64,000 bases of DNA from Bradyrhizobium icense (GCF_001693385.1 NZ_CP016428.1:6758001-6822000), one strand, 5' to 3'; numbered from the stretch's first letter, positions 1-9,835 are shown. Numbers and translations are program-made. Notes: generated by a model not told the origin, from the sequence alone.

Positions 1-3000
1 GGGCGCGGGCGGAGCGTTGACGGTCGGAGGACGCGGCGCCGCCGCCTTCTTCGCCGGAGGACGCCGCGGGGCGCCCTTCTGCGCCGCCGGCGCTGGCGGC
101 GTCGCCTCCGGAATCGGCAATTGTCCATCCGCGGGCAGCACGATCGGCGGCGGCGCCGCCGGCGGCGACTCGCCACGCTCGATAGCATCGAGCCTTTTCG
201 TTTCGTGATCGATCGCGCGGACCGCCAGCCACGAAGACAGAGGGGCAACGTCGACGCTGCGGCTCAGCGCGTCGGGCGTGCCCACGGCAAGCAGTTGAAT
301 TTCCGGACGCCCGGTCGTCATCGTGAGCGAAAGCGCGGTGCGGATATCGGCCTGATCGGCGGCAATATCATAGCCGCCTGAGACGGTGGCCCGCACGCCA
401 TTGCCATCGAGCGTCGTTGCGCCCACGCGAAGCCGGCCGTCCCTGATGGTGAACGGGATTTGTGCCGAAGGCACCGCAAGCACGCCGGCCGGAAGAGCGG
501 ATTCGACGATCTGCTTCAACCGGACGTCGTCCTTGGCCTGTCCGCTGTCATTGGCGCGGACCGCGACTTCGAAGGCGCGCGGATCGAGGCCTGAGATTCT
601 CGCCGCTTCCAGCGTCAGCGTTCCGCTGCCGGACAGCGCGCCCGCCAGCGCCGAGGCGCTGCGGCCCTGGCCCGTCAGCGACATCTGCATCGAAGCGCGG
701 CCGGCAGGCATCGCGAGATTGCGATAACGCAGCGCCGGGCCGTCAACACCAGAGAGCTGGACGCTCGCATTCACCGCAATTCCGTTCGCGCCCGGCTTCG
801 CGTCCACGCTTGCGGTAACATCGCCGCCGCCGATCTTGCCTTTGATGTCCTCGAAGGTCAGCGACTGGCCGTCGCTCTTGACCACCCCACTCACCGGCTG
901 CAATTCGCTTCCGCCCGGAAGCAGGCCGCGGAGCGCCTGAAACGCGATCCTGCCGCGCCAGCCTTTCGCGAGCCCGGCGCCGAGCGGCTCGGCGGCGTCG
1001 TGTCCGGCCGCGCCGACCGCCAGGGCAAAGGCTGGCGCCACCGCGACCTGCTCGGCGCCGATTTCACCCTCGATCTCCTTCTCCTCGCCAAGCGTCACCG
1101 CCACGCGGCCGCGCAGGCGCGAACCGCCGATGCTGCTGTCGAGATCGTCGAAGGTCAGCCGGTTGCCGGCGAGCTGCACGCGCGAGGAAAGGCCGATGTT
1201 CTGCGCCAGTGTATCCCCCGGTTTGAGATCGAGCAGCGGTCCGAAATCGGCGCTGCGAACTTTCAGGCCGAGAACTGCCGTCGGCTCCTGCGCCCATGGT
1301 TCGGCGGAGCCTTCCGCTTCGGCCTCGAGTCCCCCCATTCCCGAGATCTTTGCCTTGAGCCGCAACGGCGCACCCCACGCGCCCGTCGCGGTGCCCTCGA
1401 ATTGCACGGGACCATCCTCCGCCGTGACCACGCGATCGAGGCCGAGCAAGACAAGCAAGGCGCGGCCTTGCTTGGACGATAATTTCGAATCGACCCAGAC
1501 CTCGCTGCGCTGGAGCGCGGCGAGATCGATGCCCTGGATCGCCGCGGCGGCAGGTCTGGCGGTGATCGTGCTGGTGCCCTTGAGCAGCGGCGAGTCGAGG
1601 TCGGCCGTGGCGCGCGCCAGGACGCGATCGGACGGCCCGGCATTTTTGGTAAGGTCGAGCGCCAGTTTCAGCCGCGCCGGACCCGGGCTCGTCCCCATCG
1701 CATTGAGCCGCGCGGCCAACGGCGGTGAAAAGGGAACGATCAGGCTGGTCAGCCGGCCGAGCGAGGCGGCGCTCGAATTGAGCGCGAACCATCCGGTCGC
1801 GTTGACGCGGTCGAAATTGCCCGCGCCGTCCAGCGTCACGTTTTCAAGCTCGCCGATCTTCAACTGCTCGAGCGATATCTTCGCCGGCGAGTAAGCCAGC
1901 CTGGCGAGCAGCGGAGACAACTCCTGGCCGGCGAAGGTGGCGCGGCCGATATCGAGCGAAAGTTTTCCCTCGTCCGGCCACTCGCCTTGCGGGCCCGCAA
2001 GCGACCGCACAAAGGCCGTGGCGGCATCGAGATCGAGACGCGCCGCCTTCAGCTCCGCATCGATCCGGGAGCCGTGATCGGCCTGCCGGTGCGACACCGC
2101 CACCCGCCCCTCCACCGTGCCGCCATCGATATCGGCCTTCATGGTGTCGATGGCAAAGCCTTGGGGCGCCACGGTGATGTCGCCGCGCAGGCGAAGCGGC
2201 TTCTGGCTGCGATAGGTGCCGTCGCCGCGGCCCTGCAGCCAGGTCAAGAGCGCGTCCGGATCGGAGGAATCGACGCTGAGCGCGGCCTTGAATCGGTCCG
2301 GCACAGCGCTCTTCGCTGCAGCCTCGCTGAGCGAAACCCTGGTCGCGCCGGGCGCGCGGAACTCCAGCCTGTGGACGCGCCAGGACTTGGCATCGCCCTC
2401 AAGTTCGGCAGCGATGTCCTGCAAGGGGCGTCCGCCGAGTATGACCTGCTCGGAAGCGAGTTCGATCTGCGCGGGGATCGGCAGATGCGGAACGACCGAT
2501 GTGAGCGCCCGCAGCGCCGGTAAGGCGCGCACCGGTTCAGAGGCATTGTCCTTGGTAACGAACCTGTCGGCATCGAGCTGACGCGCCGACAACGCCGCGC
2601 GCAACTGCGGCGTCGCACCGAAACGAATGTCGCCGCTGCCGGCAAGCTTCAGCCCGCGCTCCTCGGCGCCATAGGTCACCTCGACCTGTTCAAGCCGCGC
2701 CGCCGAATAGTCGGACTTGACCCTCGCCGCGATACGCCACGGTGGATCGTTGCCCTTGCCCTTCTGGCCGGGAGGAGCGACGAGCGTTATCGCACCTTCA
2801 AACCGCGGCGCGCGGGAATCGAAGTTCAGCGTGCCATCGAGATCGATGGCGAGCGAACGCTGGCCCGGATCGATATTGAGATGAACGCGGGTGCCGTTGC
2901 CGTCGGGGCCCTGCCCCGACGAGACGCGAAACGGATAGCGCGTGCCCGACAGCATGAAATTGCCGTCGCCGCGGATCGAACCGGCCAGCGAACGCACGTC

Positions 3001-3495
3001 GCCGCTGAACGCGATGTCGTTCAGTTCGAGCGTAGAGCGGCTGGCCGCGTCATGCAGGGCGATGCGGCCGGTGAGATTGAGCCGATCGATCGCCAGTGAA
3101 CCCAGATTGAACGTCCCGGTCGATGCCGGCCAGTCGATCCGTCCTCTGGAATCGAGACCGAGATCGAGCGACATGCGGTTGATCGTCAGTTCGGTGGCGC
3201 GCACCTCGCCGCGCATCAGCGAGCCGAGGCTGAATTCCACGTCGAGCTTGTCGGCGCGAACCTTGCCGAGATCGTTGACGCCGCCGACCACGACCGAGTG
3301 CAGTTGCAGCGACGGCGCCGGCAGCAGGCGCGCGTCGAGCTTGCCGCCGACGCGGACCGGCGCGCCGATGATCCGGCTCGCCTCAGCCTCAAATTGCGGC
3401 CGGAACTGGTTCCAGTCGATGAAATACGGCCCGACCAGCGCGGCAACCAGCGCTAAGATGAAGGCGATTGCCAGGCCGAGCAGCGTCGTCTGCAC
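1..3495 (-). CDS. AsmA family protein, C-terminus beyond the left edge
   Basis: The frame is open from a GTG at 3495 to the window edge (1165 codons). The GTG is preceded by an AAGGGGA ribosome-binding site. The protein starts with one hydrophobic segment (about residues 6-25, LLGLAIAFILALVAALVG) and then the AsmA signature region (YFIDWNQFRPQFEAEASR, about 27-44). After that comes a very long repetitive beta-rich region with phrases such as LDLGLDSRGRIDWP, typical of AsmA/YhdP/TamB-like bridge proteins that span the periplasm and help lipid or outer-membrane biogenesis. The visible end is a proline/alanine/lysine-rich tail, so little is probably missing. The reading frame is clear on the minus strand; many plus-strand ORFs here are GC-driven shadows. 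Family assignment is firm; the exact role is inferred. Confidence 0.85.
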   Translation of the reverse strand, partial: MQTTLLGLAIAFILALVAALVGPYFIDWNQFRPQFEAEASRIIGAPVRVGGKLDARLLPAPSLQLHSVVVGGVNDLGKVRADKLDVEFSLGSLMRGEVRATELTINRMSLDLGLDSRGRIDWPASTGTFNLGSLAIDRLNLTGRIALHDAASRSTLELNDIAFSGDVRSLAGSIRGDGNFMLSGTRYPFRVSSGQGPDGNGTRVHLNIDPGQRSLAIDLDGTLNFDSRAPRFEGAITLVAPPGQKGKGNDPPWRIAARVKSDYSAARLEQVEVTYGAEERGLKLAGSGDIRFGATPQLRAALSARQLDADRFVTKDNASEPVRALPALRALTSVVPHLPIPAQIELASEQVILGGRPLQDIAAELEGDAKSWRVHRLEFRAPGATRVSLSEAAAKSAVPDRFKAALSVDSSDPDALLTWLQGRGDGTYRSQKPLRLRGDITVAPQGFAIDTMKADIDGGTVEGRVAVSHRQADHGSRIDAELKAARLDLDAATAFVRSLAGPQGEWPDEGKLSLDIGRATFAGQELSPLLARLAYSPAKISLEQLKIGELENVTLDGAGNFDRVNATGWFALNSSAASLGRLTSLIVPFSPPLAARLNAMGTSPGPARLKLALDLTKNAGPSDRVLARATADLDSPLLKGTSTITARPAAAAIQGIDLAALQRSEVWVDSKLSSKQGRALLVLLGLDRVVTAEDGPVQFEGTATGAWGAPLRLKAKISGMGGLEAEAEGSAEPWAQEPTAVLGLKVRSADFGPLLDLKPGDTLAQNIGLSSRVQLAGNRLTFDDLDSSIGGSRLRGRVAVTLGEEKEIEGEIGAEQVAVAPAFALAVGAAGHDAAEPLGAGLAKGWRGRIAFQALRGLLPGGSELQPVSGVVKSDGQSLTFEDIKGKIGGGDVTASVDAKPGANGIAVNASVQLSGVDGPALRYRNLAMPAGRASMQMSLTGQGRSASALAGALSGSGTLTLEAARISGLDPRAFEVAVRANDSGQAKDDVRLKQIVESALPAGVLAVPSAQIPFTIRDGRLRVGATTLDGNGVRATVSGGYDIAADQADIRTALSLTMTTGRPEIQLLAVGTPDALSRSVDVAPLSSWLAVRAIDHETKRLDAIERGESPPAAPPPIVLPADGQLPIPEATPPAPAAQKGAPRRPPAKKAAAPRPPTVNAPPAP

Positions 3496-3604
3496 GGTGC
3501 TTCCCCTTGAACCGCTCCGGCGCTGGCCGCGCGCCATGCCGGACCCGGACCCGGAGCTGCCCGGAATATAGAGAGAAGTGTGGCGAAGTCACAGCGGCAT
3601 CCTG

Positions 3605-3631
3605 ACAGGAGCCATTGCCCGGGCTCTGTCC
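3605..3631 (-). terminator. possible hairpin terminator after the P450 gene
   Basis: An inverted repeat (GACAGGAGCC against GGCTCTGTC with one bulged base) lies between the end of the P450 gene and the start of the asmA-like gene. There is no T-run, so this is a weak call. Confidence 0.25.
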
Positions 3632-3654
3632 ACCAATCTGGGCCGCCGCAGGCG

Positions 3655-4887
3655 CTACCAGCTTGCCGGCAGGCGCTTCAGCCCACGCAGCACGAAGGTC
3701 GGCCGCCATTCCGCATTGACGGCGTCATCGAGCCGCAGGTCCGGGATCCGCCGAAGCAGGGTCGAGATCGCGATCTCGGCCTCGATCCGCGCCAGTTGGG
3801 CCCCGAGGCAGAAATGGATGCCGCCGCCGAACGATAGCGGCTTCACGTTGGGCCGGGTGATATCCAGCCGCTCCGGGTTATCAGGATAGACCGCCGGGTC
3901 GTGATTGGCCGAGCCGAGCAGGCACAGCACGCTCTCGCCCTTCGGAATGCGCTTTCCGCCGAGATCGTCGATGTCTTCCAGCGCCACCCGGCCGGTCAAC
4001 TGCACCGAGGAATCGTAGCGCAGGAATTCCTCGATGGCGTTGGTGATGAGCTCGGGTCTCGCCTTGAGCAGCGCGAGCTGATCGGGATTGCGGTGCAGTG
4101 ACAGGAGGCCGTTGCCGATCAGGTTGACGGTGGTCTCATGACCGGCGCCGAACAGCAGGATGATATTGGCGGTCAGCTCCTCGTTGGTGAGCTTGCTGCC
4201 GTCCTCCTCGGCCTGCACCAGTTGGGTGATCAGGTCGTTGCCTGGGCTCTTTCGCCTGAGATCGAACAATTGCTGGAAATACATCGCTGCCAGCGCGTTG
4301 CTGGCGTTACCCTGCTTGATCTCCTCCGGCGACAGCGGCACCGGATCGAGCAGGCGTCCGCCGTCGCGGGAGCCGGTATAGAACGCCTCGCGGTGGTCTT
4401 CGGGGATCCCGAGCATATCGCAGATGATAGTGACCGGCAGGCGGAACGCGAAATCCTCGATCAGGTCCATCTTGCCCTGCGGGATGATGCGGTCGAGCGT
4501 GTCGTCGACCACCTGCTGGATGCGCGGGCGCATGTCCTCGACCCGGCGCGCGGTAAAAGCCTTCACCACCAGCCCGCGCAGACGGGTGTGGTCCGGCGGG
4601 TCCTGCTGCAGCATCCAGTGGCTCATGCTGCGGAACACCGGCTCGTCCATGATCTTCGGGCCGTAGCGACGGATGGTGCGCTCGACATAGTCCTTGCCGA
4701 ACCGCTTGTCGCGCATGACGAGGCTGACCTCGGCGTGGCGGCTTGCGACATACATGCCGAGCGGCGTCAGATGCACGGGATCGGTGGTGCGCATCCGCTC
4801 GTAGTGCGGGTAGGGGTTGCGAATGAATTCCGGGGCCAGCGGATTGAACAATGGCGCGCTGCTGGCAGGCTGAACATGCTCGTTCAT
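3655..4887 (-). CDS. cytochrome P450
   Basis: Class I bacterial P450 (about 410 residues). The heme-thiolate loop FGGGIHFCLGAQLAR lies near the C-terminus with the axial Cys. The oxygen-binding I-helix motif is GAGHETTV, and the K-helix ExxR appears as EEFLR. It should be a soluble monooxygenase that needs a ferredoxin and reductase, neither of which is adjacent. I chose the ATG at 4887, which has a GAGGT ribosome-binding site; an in-frame ATG at 4914 would add nine residues and has no such site. It is transcribed divergently from the TetR gene at 4997, and the palindrome between them suggests local repression. The substrate cannot be read from sequence. Confidence 0.93.
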   Translation of the reverse strand: MNEHVQPASSAPLFNPLAPEFIRNPYPHYERMRTTDPVHLTPLGMYVASRHAEVSLVMRDKRFGKDYVERTIRRYGPKIMDEPVFRSMSHWMLQQDPPDHTRLRGLVVKAFTARRVEDMRPRIQQVVDDTLDRIIPQGKMDLIEDFAFRLPVTIICDMLGIPEDHREAFYTGSRDGGRLLDPVPLSPEEIKQGNASNALAAMYFQQLFDLRRKSPGNDLITQLVQAEEDGSKLTNEELTANIILLFGAGHETTVNLIGNGLLSLHRNPDQLALLKARPELITNAIEEFLRYDSSVQLTGRVALEDIDDLGGKRIPKGESVLCLLGSANHDPAVYPDNPERLDITRPNVKPLSFGGGIHFCLGAQLARIEAEIAISTLLRRIPDLRLDDAVNAEWRPTFVLRGLKRLPASW

Positions 4888-4948
4888 GGTGACCTCATGC
4901 TGGCTATGCGCCATTCAGCGCGTTTTCCCCCGGGGCCGATTGAGACAA

Positions 4949-4972
4949 ACTCGATACATTATTGTATTGAGT
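4949..4972. promoter_or_regulatory. putative TetR operator between P450 and regulator genes
   Basis: Two 10-bp arms, ACTCGATACA and TGTATTGAGT, match as an inverted repeat at 9 of 10 positions around a TTAT spacer. The site is centred in the 109-bp divergent gap, 25 bp before the regulator ATG. This is the usual place and size for an autoregulatory TetR-family operator. Confidence 0.6.
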
Positions 4973-4996
4973 TGCATTCTCGCCTAAACTGGGCAG

Positions 4997-5608
4997 ATGT
5001 CAAGAGTGCGAACCAGACCCACAAGGGACGATACCCGCGAAAAGCTGTTCGAGGCGGCGGCGCGCGTGTTCGAGGAACAGGGGATTGGCGGCGCCAGCAT
5101 CGAGGCGATTGCGGCGGCGGCCGGCTTCACGCGGGGGGCATTTTATTCGAACTTCAAGAGCAAGGACGAGCTGATCATCGCCATGCTCGAGGATCACGTC
5201 GAGCAATCCATGAGGCGCATCCGCGATCTGCTCGAGCGGCATAAAAGCCTTGCCGATTTCATCGACGCGCTGAAGACCATGGACCGAAGCCAGCAGGATC
5301 CGCTCGGCCGCTCTCCCCTGCTGCACATGGAAATGATTCTGTTCGTGGCGCGCGCCGAAAAGCGCCGGCCTGAACTCGCCAAGCGGCTGCGCGCACGAAA
5401 AAAGCTGGTCACCGATATCATCGAGACCACGGCCAGGAACAGCGGCAGGACGACCATTCTCAATCCGACATGGGCCGGTGCGCTGGTGCTGGCGCTGGAG
5501 GATGGTTTTCGCCTGCACCGCCTGATCGATCCAGAGACCACGCCGCCCGACAGCTTTTTTCGCGCCATCGGCGACCTGCAGCGGGCGATGGGAATTTCAT
5601 CGGCGTGA
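4997..5608 (+). CDS. TetR/AcrR family transcriptional regulator
   Basis: The protein has 203 residues. The N-terminal helix-turn-helix is typical of the family (about residues 14-60: ARVFEEQGIGGASIEAIAAA, then AGFTRGAFYSNFKSKDELI). The C-terminal ligand domain is divergent, as usual. It is divergent from the P450 gene with a palindromic operator in the shared promoter, so it probably represses the P450 gene and itself and is released by a P450 substrate-like ligand. The ATG at 4997 is the only sensible start; the frame just upstream is not coding-like. Confidence 0.92.
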   Translation: MSRVRTRPTRDDTREKLFEAAARVFEEQGIGGASIEAIAAAAGFTRGAFYSNFKSKDELIIAMLEDHVEQSMRRIRDLLERHKSLADFIDALKTMDRSQQDPLGRSPLLHMEMILFVARAEKRRPELAKRLRARKKLVTDIIETTARNSGRTTILNPTWAGALVLALEDGFRLHRLIDPETTPPDSFFRAIGDLQRAMGISSA

Positions 5609-5658
5609 GGCGGAATGTCTTTCTCGCCGGAACGCGTCGCAAATGCTACCCTGCGCGA

Positions 5659-6735
5659 ATGATCGCGACGCCAACACCGGACATTCGACACATTCTGCGT
5701 GCTAAACCGATGCGTCGCTTCGCTGCATCCGGATGGTCGCACCTGAATTACCTGATCCTGATTTCGCTGTGTTTTGCTACCGCGATCGGCGCCAAGGCCG
5801 AGGAAGTCATTTCGCTCGCGCTGCCTGTCAAATGTCAGCCGGGCCTGACCTGCTTCCTTCAAAACTACGTCGATCACGACGTGTCGGACAAGGCCCGCGA
5901 CTATCGCTGCGGCGGGCGCAGCTATGACGGTCATGACGGCACCGACATCAGGATTCCGAACCTGGAAATGCAAAGACAGGGAATAGCGGTGCTTGCCGCG
6001 GCGCCGGGACGCGTCATCGGAACGCGAAACGATATGGAAGATGTCTCGGTTAGGACCGCGGGCAAGGCCGCGATCGCCGGGAAGGAATGCGGCAACGGCG
6101 CAGTCATCGAACACGAGGGTGGCTGGCGCACGCAATATTGCCACATGGCCAAGGGCAGCGTTCGGATCAACGCCGGCGATCAAGTCACGACGGGGCAGCC
6201 GATCGGCCTGGTCGGACTATCCGGCGACACCGAATTCTTCCATCTTCATTTCACGGTGCGGCATCGCGGAAAGATCGTGGATCCCTTTGCCTATGGTGCG
6301 GCCGAGAATTCCTGCGGCGGCGGCCGATCGATCTGGGCCGCTTCGCTCGGCGAACAGATGCAATACCGGCCCCGCGAAATCATCGATTACGGCTTTGCCG
6401 GCATCGCCCCGACGATGGAGCTGGTCGAGTCCGGAGAAATCGGCAAATATTCCGTCTCCTCCGCTTCGGACGCACTCGTCGCTTATGTGAGAGCCATAGG
6501 TTTACAGGCCGGCGACCAGCTATCCCTCGCGGTGCAAGGCCCGGGCGGCGTTTCTCTCTCGGCCACCGGCCTTCCCGCCCTCGACCGCGACAAGGCACAA
6601 TTCCTTGTCATCGCCGGAAAGAAGCGCACGGAGGCAACGTGGCCCGCCGGCCGCTACACCGCGACGTATCGCGTGACCAGGGACGGTGCGGAAGTGTTGC
6701 GCAAAACGTTCGACGTTGAGCCGCGCCTGCGATGA
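5659..6735 (+). CDS. exported M23-family (LytM-like) metallopeptidase domain protein
   Basis: About 358 residues. The Zn-site pattern of M23/duplicated-hybrid-motif proteins is present: GHDGTD (H, D), then YCHM and FFHLHFTV (HxH). A hydrophobic signal segment (LNYLILISLCFATAIGAKA) directs it to the periplasm, where such proteins hydrolyse peptidoglycan cross-links or activate amidases. The C-terminal ~110 residues look like a separate beta-rich domain without a recognised name. ATG 5659 is used here. ATG 5710 gives a shorter, equally good signal peptide, and neither has a strong ribosome-binding site. A longer frame open from 5470 overlaps the TetR gene and is rejected. Confidence 0.82.
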   Translation: MIATPTPDIRHILRAKPMRRFAASGWSHLNYLILISLCFATAIGAKAEEVISLALPVKCQPGLTCFLQNYVDHDVSDKARDYRCGGRSYDGHDGTDIRIPNLEMQRQGIAVLAAAPGRVIGTRNDMEDVSVRTAGKAAIAGKECGNGAVIEHEGGWRTQYCHMAKGSVRINAGDQVTTGQPIGLVGLSGDTEFFHLHFTVRHRGKIVDPFAYGAAENSCGGGRSIWAASLGEQMQYRPREIIDYGFAGIAPTMELVESGEIGKYSVSSASDALVAYVRAIGLQAGDQLSLAVQGPGGVSLSATGLPALDRDKAQFLVIAGKKRTEATWPAGRYTATYRVTRDGAEVLRKTFDVEPRLR

Positions 6736-6754
6736 GCCGTACCTCCAGTTGCGG

Positions 6755-8056
6755 CTACGCCTGGTCGTGCTTGAATGGCGCCTTGTGCATTTGTCCCGCG
6801 ACCGCCCTCACCTTGCGCGGCGATGCCTGCCAGATCGCCACGGCCGACAGGATGCTGACGGCAATGCCGATCGCAAAGGCGAGCGTATAGCTGCCTGAAA
6901 GGTCGTACAGCAGCCCGGTCGCCCATGGGCCAGCCGCGCCGCCGGCCAGCGCCGCCAGCATAATGGTGCCGAAGATGCTGCCGTATTGCTTGCCCTGAAA
7001 GATTTCCAACACCACCGCGCCCATGATCGACGTCAGGCCATAGCCAAGCGCGCCTTGCGTGAAGATCATGAGATAGACCAGCGGTAATGCCGGTGCGAAC
7101 TTCAAGGCGATCAGCGCCGCAAAGCAGATTGCAAAGCCAGCGCAACTGATCGCCCAGATCCATTCGCGCCCGATCCGATCGGAGAGATGCCCGAGCCAGA
7201 CCTGGCCGGGGATGCCGAGCAGGCTGACGACGCCGAGCGCCCACACCGCGACGTTGGCGCTGAAGCCGATGTCGAGCAGGTACTTGGTCTGATGCACCTG
7301 CACCGCGTACCAGATGTAGAGGCCACAGAAATAGCCGAGTGCGATCCACCAGAATCGCGCGGTACGCAACGCGCGGCGCAGCGTCCAGTCGGTGGCGGCC
7401 CAGATGGGATCGACGACGTTCGAGCGAGGCGCGGCCGATGTCGCCGACGGCGCGGCGTCGCCATCTGGCAACAGCCCGATATCCTCCGGTCGCTTTCGCA
7501 GCAGGAGATTGATCGGCGCGAGCACGGCGAAGACCAAAATGCCCATCGCGGTACAGGCGGTGCGCCAGCCGGTCTGCTCGATCATGTGCTGCACCCACGG
7601 CAGCAAGGTCACCGAGCCGATGCCGACGCCGGCAAAGGCGAGCCCCATGGCGAGCCCGCGGCGGCGAATGAACCAGTTCGGCAGAAACAGCGATTGGCCG
7701 GAATAGCCGAGGCACACGCTGCCCGCGCCGACCAGCACGCCAATGGTGAGATAGAGATGCCAGGGCTGCGTCGTCAGCGGCGCGAGCAACAGCCCACCGC
7801 CCATCAGCGCGACGCCGAGCTCCATCACCGCGCGCGGCCCGAGGCGATCCATCATGCGCCCGATCAGCGGGCTGACGCCGCCGGAAACCACGAAGCCGAA
7901 CGAAAACGCGCCCGCGGTGACGCCGCGATCCCATCCGAACTCGGAAATGATCGGCGGAAAGAACAGCGAGAACGCCGTCCGCGCATTGACCCCGATCGCC
8001 ATGGTCACGAAGGTCACCACGACGATCAGCCAGCCGTAGAAGAAGGGAAGATGCAT
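6755..8056 (-). CDS. MFS transporter (monocarboxylate/oxalate-formate type)
   Basis: About 433 residues with 12 predicted membrane segments. The first segment begins directly after the start (HLPFFYGWLIVVVTFV), as in the oxalate:formate antiporter/MCT branch of the major facilitator superfamily. A central hydrophilic loop (about residues 195-225) separates the two six-helix halves. ATG 8056 is chosen because the frame upstream has only a TTG. It is convergent with the M23 gene. The substrate is unknown; the family suggests a small carboxylate. Confidence 0.87.
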   Translation of the reverse strand: MHLPFFYGWLIVVVTFVTMAIGVNARTAFSLFFPPIISEFGWDRGVTAGAFSFGFVVSGGVSPLIGRMMDRLGPRAVMELGVALMGGGLLLAPLTTQPWHLYLTIGVLVGAGSVCLGYSGQSLFLPNWFIRRRGLAMGLAFAGVGIGSVTLLPWVQHMIEQTGWRTACTAMGILVFAVLAPINLLLRKRPEDIGLLPDGDAAPSATSAAPRSNVVDPIWAATDWTLRRALRTARFWWIALGYFCGLYIWYAVQVHQTKYLLDIGFSANVAVWALGVVSLLGIPGQVWLGHLSDRIGREWIWAISCAGFAICFAALIALKFAPALPLVYLMIFTQGALGYGLTSIMGAVVLEIFQGKQYGSIFGTIMLAALAGGAAGPWATGLLYDLSGSYTLAFAIGIAVSILSAVAIWQASPRKVRAVAGQMHKAPFKHDQA

Positions 8057-8175
8057 GGGGTTACAATCAGGTTGGTCGCTCTGACCGGGCGCAATCAACG
8101 CTTACGCCGTCATCGGAAGAACGTTGGTGACCCGGCTAGCTGCCTAGCGCGATCATGATTCGACGCGAAGAGCGA

Positions 8176-9441
8176 TCACAATCTTATATTCGAACGAGCC
8201 CATTGTTTAAGTGTGTCCAGGACCTCGATTTCCGGCAAATCAAATATTTCCTGACGGGACGAAATTCCGATCGGATCTATTTCCTGGGTCTCCTTGAAAA
8301 GGAAGGCAGCCAAAAAATCCAGACCCAATTTGCGGAGACAAACGCCTGCCATGTATCGGCCGACTGAGCTCGCCGGCGGACCCAACATCGCTGCAACGAT
8401 ATATTCTTCGGCGGCCCGCTGCCAATTTTCCTGAAGATAATGTACCTGACCAAGCTCGACCCAGGCTTTTGAATCGAACGGATCTACGCGCGTTAGTTCG
8501 ACCGCCCTCAATGCTGCCAGATCAAGATCATTCAGCCAAAGCGCCTCCTTCGTTCGACTTTCCAAAACGGCGTGCAGGTTTTCTCGATAAAGGATCTCAT
8601 CCGCCGCGGTCGTCGGCGCGAGGTCCCGCGCACGGCGTTCCGCCATGTCCATCGTCCTGATCATCAATTCCCTGTCGCCGGCAGCTTGAGGAAGGAAGCC
8701 CATTCCGCGATGAAATCTGCTTTCAAACAATTGTGCAGTAAATGCATTCTCGTCGTCCTTCACGGCGGCAAAGGCAATTTCCAGCCGCTTGCTCCAATCG
8801 TCGAGCTCAGCGAGGGACGCGCGGGCCTTGGCTTTCTGAACGAAGACCATTGCTGTTGCATTGAATCTTACCGGCCCGTCGCTTCGATCATCGACAGCGA
8901 TGTTCTCAAAAGCTGCCATGATTTCAGATTCATAACCCGATCTTCGCCTTGGCAATTCGTGCATGAACTTCGCCGACGCGCGGCAGAATACGAGTTGTGC
9001 AATAGAAGGATCGGAATCGCCTCCGCCGGGCCAATCCTGAGGGATGAGCTTGAGCAACAGCTCGTAGAAGCACATCGAATGAAGCAGTACCGCCAGCCGG
9101 TATTTGCGCGCAGACGAAAGTTTTGGCCAAAGCTCAAGATCGTGGCAAAGCTTGCGCCACCGATCGGTCCGCAGATCCTCGGCGAGGTCGCGGGGATCGC
9201 TGACTGCATAAGGCGCGCCGGCCTGCTCCGCGAGCTGCACGCGGAAGCCGGGAGATAATGCACGCTGCGGAAGGAAGATAGGGCCGTCCGGATCGGCATA
9301 GGCCTGCCAACCGGCCTCGATAGACTTGGCATGGGTGGGCCCGGCTTGGCACGGGCCCAGGTCAAGATACGGACGAAGCAGCCAGGTCGAAAAACGAGAG
9401 TCGAGACTGTCGCCGAGAGCCGGGTTAGCCAAATCGTGCAT
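8176..9441 (-). CDS. uncharacterised protein with TPR-like C-terminus
   Basis: About 421 residues with no family that I recognise with confidence. The C-terminal third contains a tetratricopeptide-like stretch (VDPFDSKAWVELGQVHYL, then QENWQRAAEEYIVAAMLGP). The N-terminal part is rich in Trp, Arg and Leu, with no signal peptide or membrane helix. ATG 9441 overlaps the end of the preceding gene (stop at 9425) by 17 bases, suggesting translational coupling; GTG 9465 is an alternative start. It lies in a visibly AT-richer block with the next two genes, which may have been acquired together. Confidence 0.6.
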   Translation of the reverse strand: MHDLANPALGDSLDSRFSTWLLRPYLDLGPCQAGPTHAKSIEAGWQAYADPDGPIFLPQRALSPGFRVQLAEQAGAPYAVSDPRDLAEDLRTDRWRKLCHDLELWPKLSSARKYRLAVLLHSMCFYELLLKLIPQDWPGGGDSDPSIAQLVFCRASAKFMHELPRRRSGYESEIMAAFENIAVDDRSDGPVRFNATAMVFVQKAKARASLAELDDWSKRLEIAFAAVKDDENAFTAQLFESRFHRGMGFLPQAAGDRELMIRTMDMAERRARDLAPTTAADEILYRENLHAVLESRTKEALWLNDLDLAALRAVELTRVDPFDSKAWVELGQVHYLQENWQRAAEEYIVAAMLGPPASSVGRYMAGVCLRKLGLDFLAAFLFKETQEIDPIGISSRQEIFDLPEIEVLDTLKQWARSNIRL

Positions 9442-9835
9442 GCAAGAGACCGCCGCAGGCGGCACTCACATAGTCGCCGCTCTTCTTTTTCTTCTTTAGC
9501 CAGGCATGGTAGTCGGCATTCAGCTTCTCAAACTCAGCGGCAAACTCCGGGACTTCCTTCCTGAAATGCTTAATCGCCGGTTCGAGCGCCTTATACATGT
9601 GACATATCGGGGTGGCTTCGTAGATCTTGTCCTTGGTTCTGACACCGCGTATCAGAACCGCGATCGACTCCCATGTGACGATGAGGAGTTGAGCTGCCGC
9701 TCGCCCCTCGCTGGTCGATTCCGGACCGACTAGACCTTCGGCGCCGCCAAGATCGCGGCGCATCACCTCCGCCGCATAGTAGTTGGAGTCGCTTCGCATT
9801 CTTTCGATACCAAGCAGAAGCTCATTCTGATCCAT
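9425..9835 (-). CDS. uncharacterised small protein, possibly DUF4760-like
   Basis: 136 residues, all soluble-looking, with a pattern of charged helices (YKALEPAIKHFRKEVPEFAA, then EFEKLNADYHAWLKKKKKSG). The spacing of an N-terminal 'leaf' helix, a KDKIYEATP turn and the final lysine-rich helix recalls DUF4760-type proteins, but this is a guess. It starts 72 bp after the large cyclase/ATPase gene on the same strand, and its end overlaps the next gene, so the three probably form one transcript. Confidence 0.55.
   Translation of the reverse strand: MDQNELLLGIERMRSDSNYYAAEVMRRDLGGAEGLVGPESTSEGRAAAQLLIVTWESIAVLIRGVRTKDKIYEATPICHMYKALEPAIKHFRKEVPEFAAEFEKLNADYHAWLKKKKKSGDYVSAACGGLLHARFG

Noticed and set aside
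1000..1894. Several plus- and minus-strand frames across the left end
   Set aside because: They disagree with the single continuous AsmA-like minus frame starting at GTG 3495.
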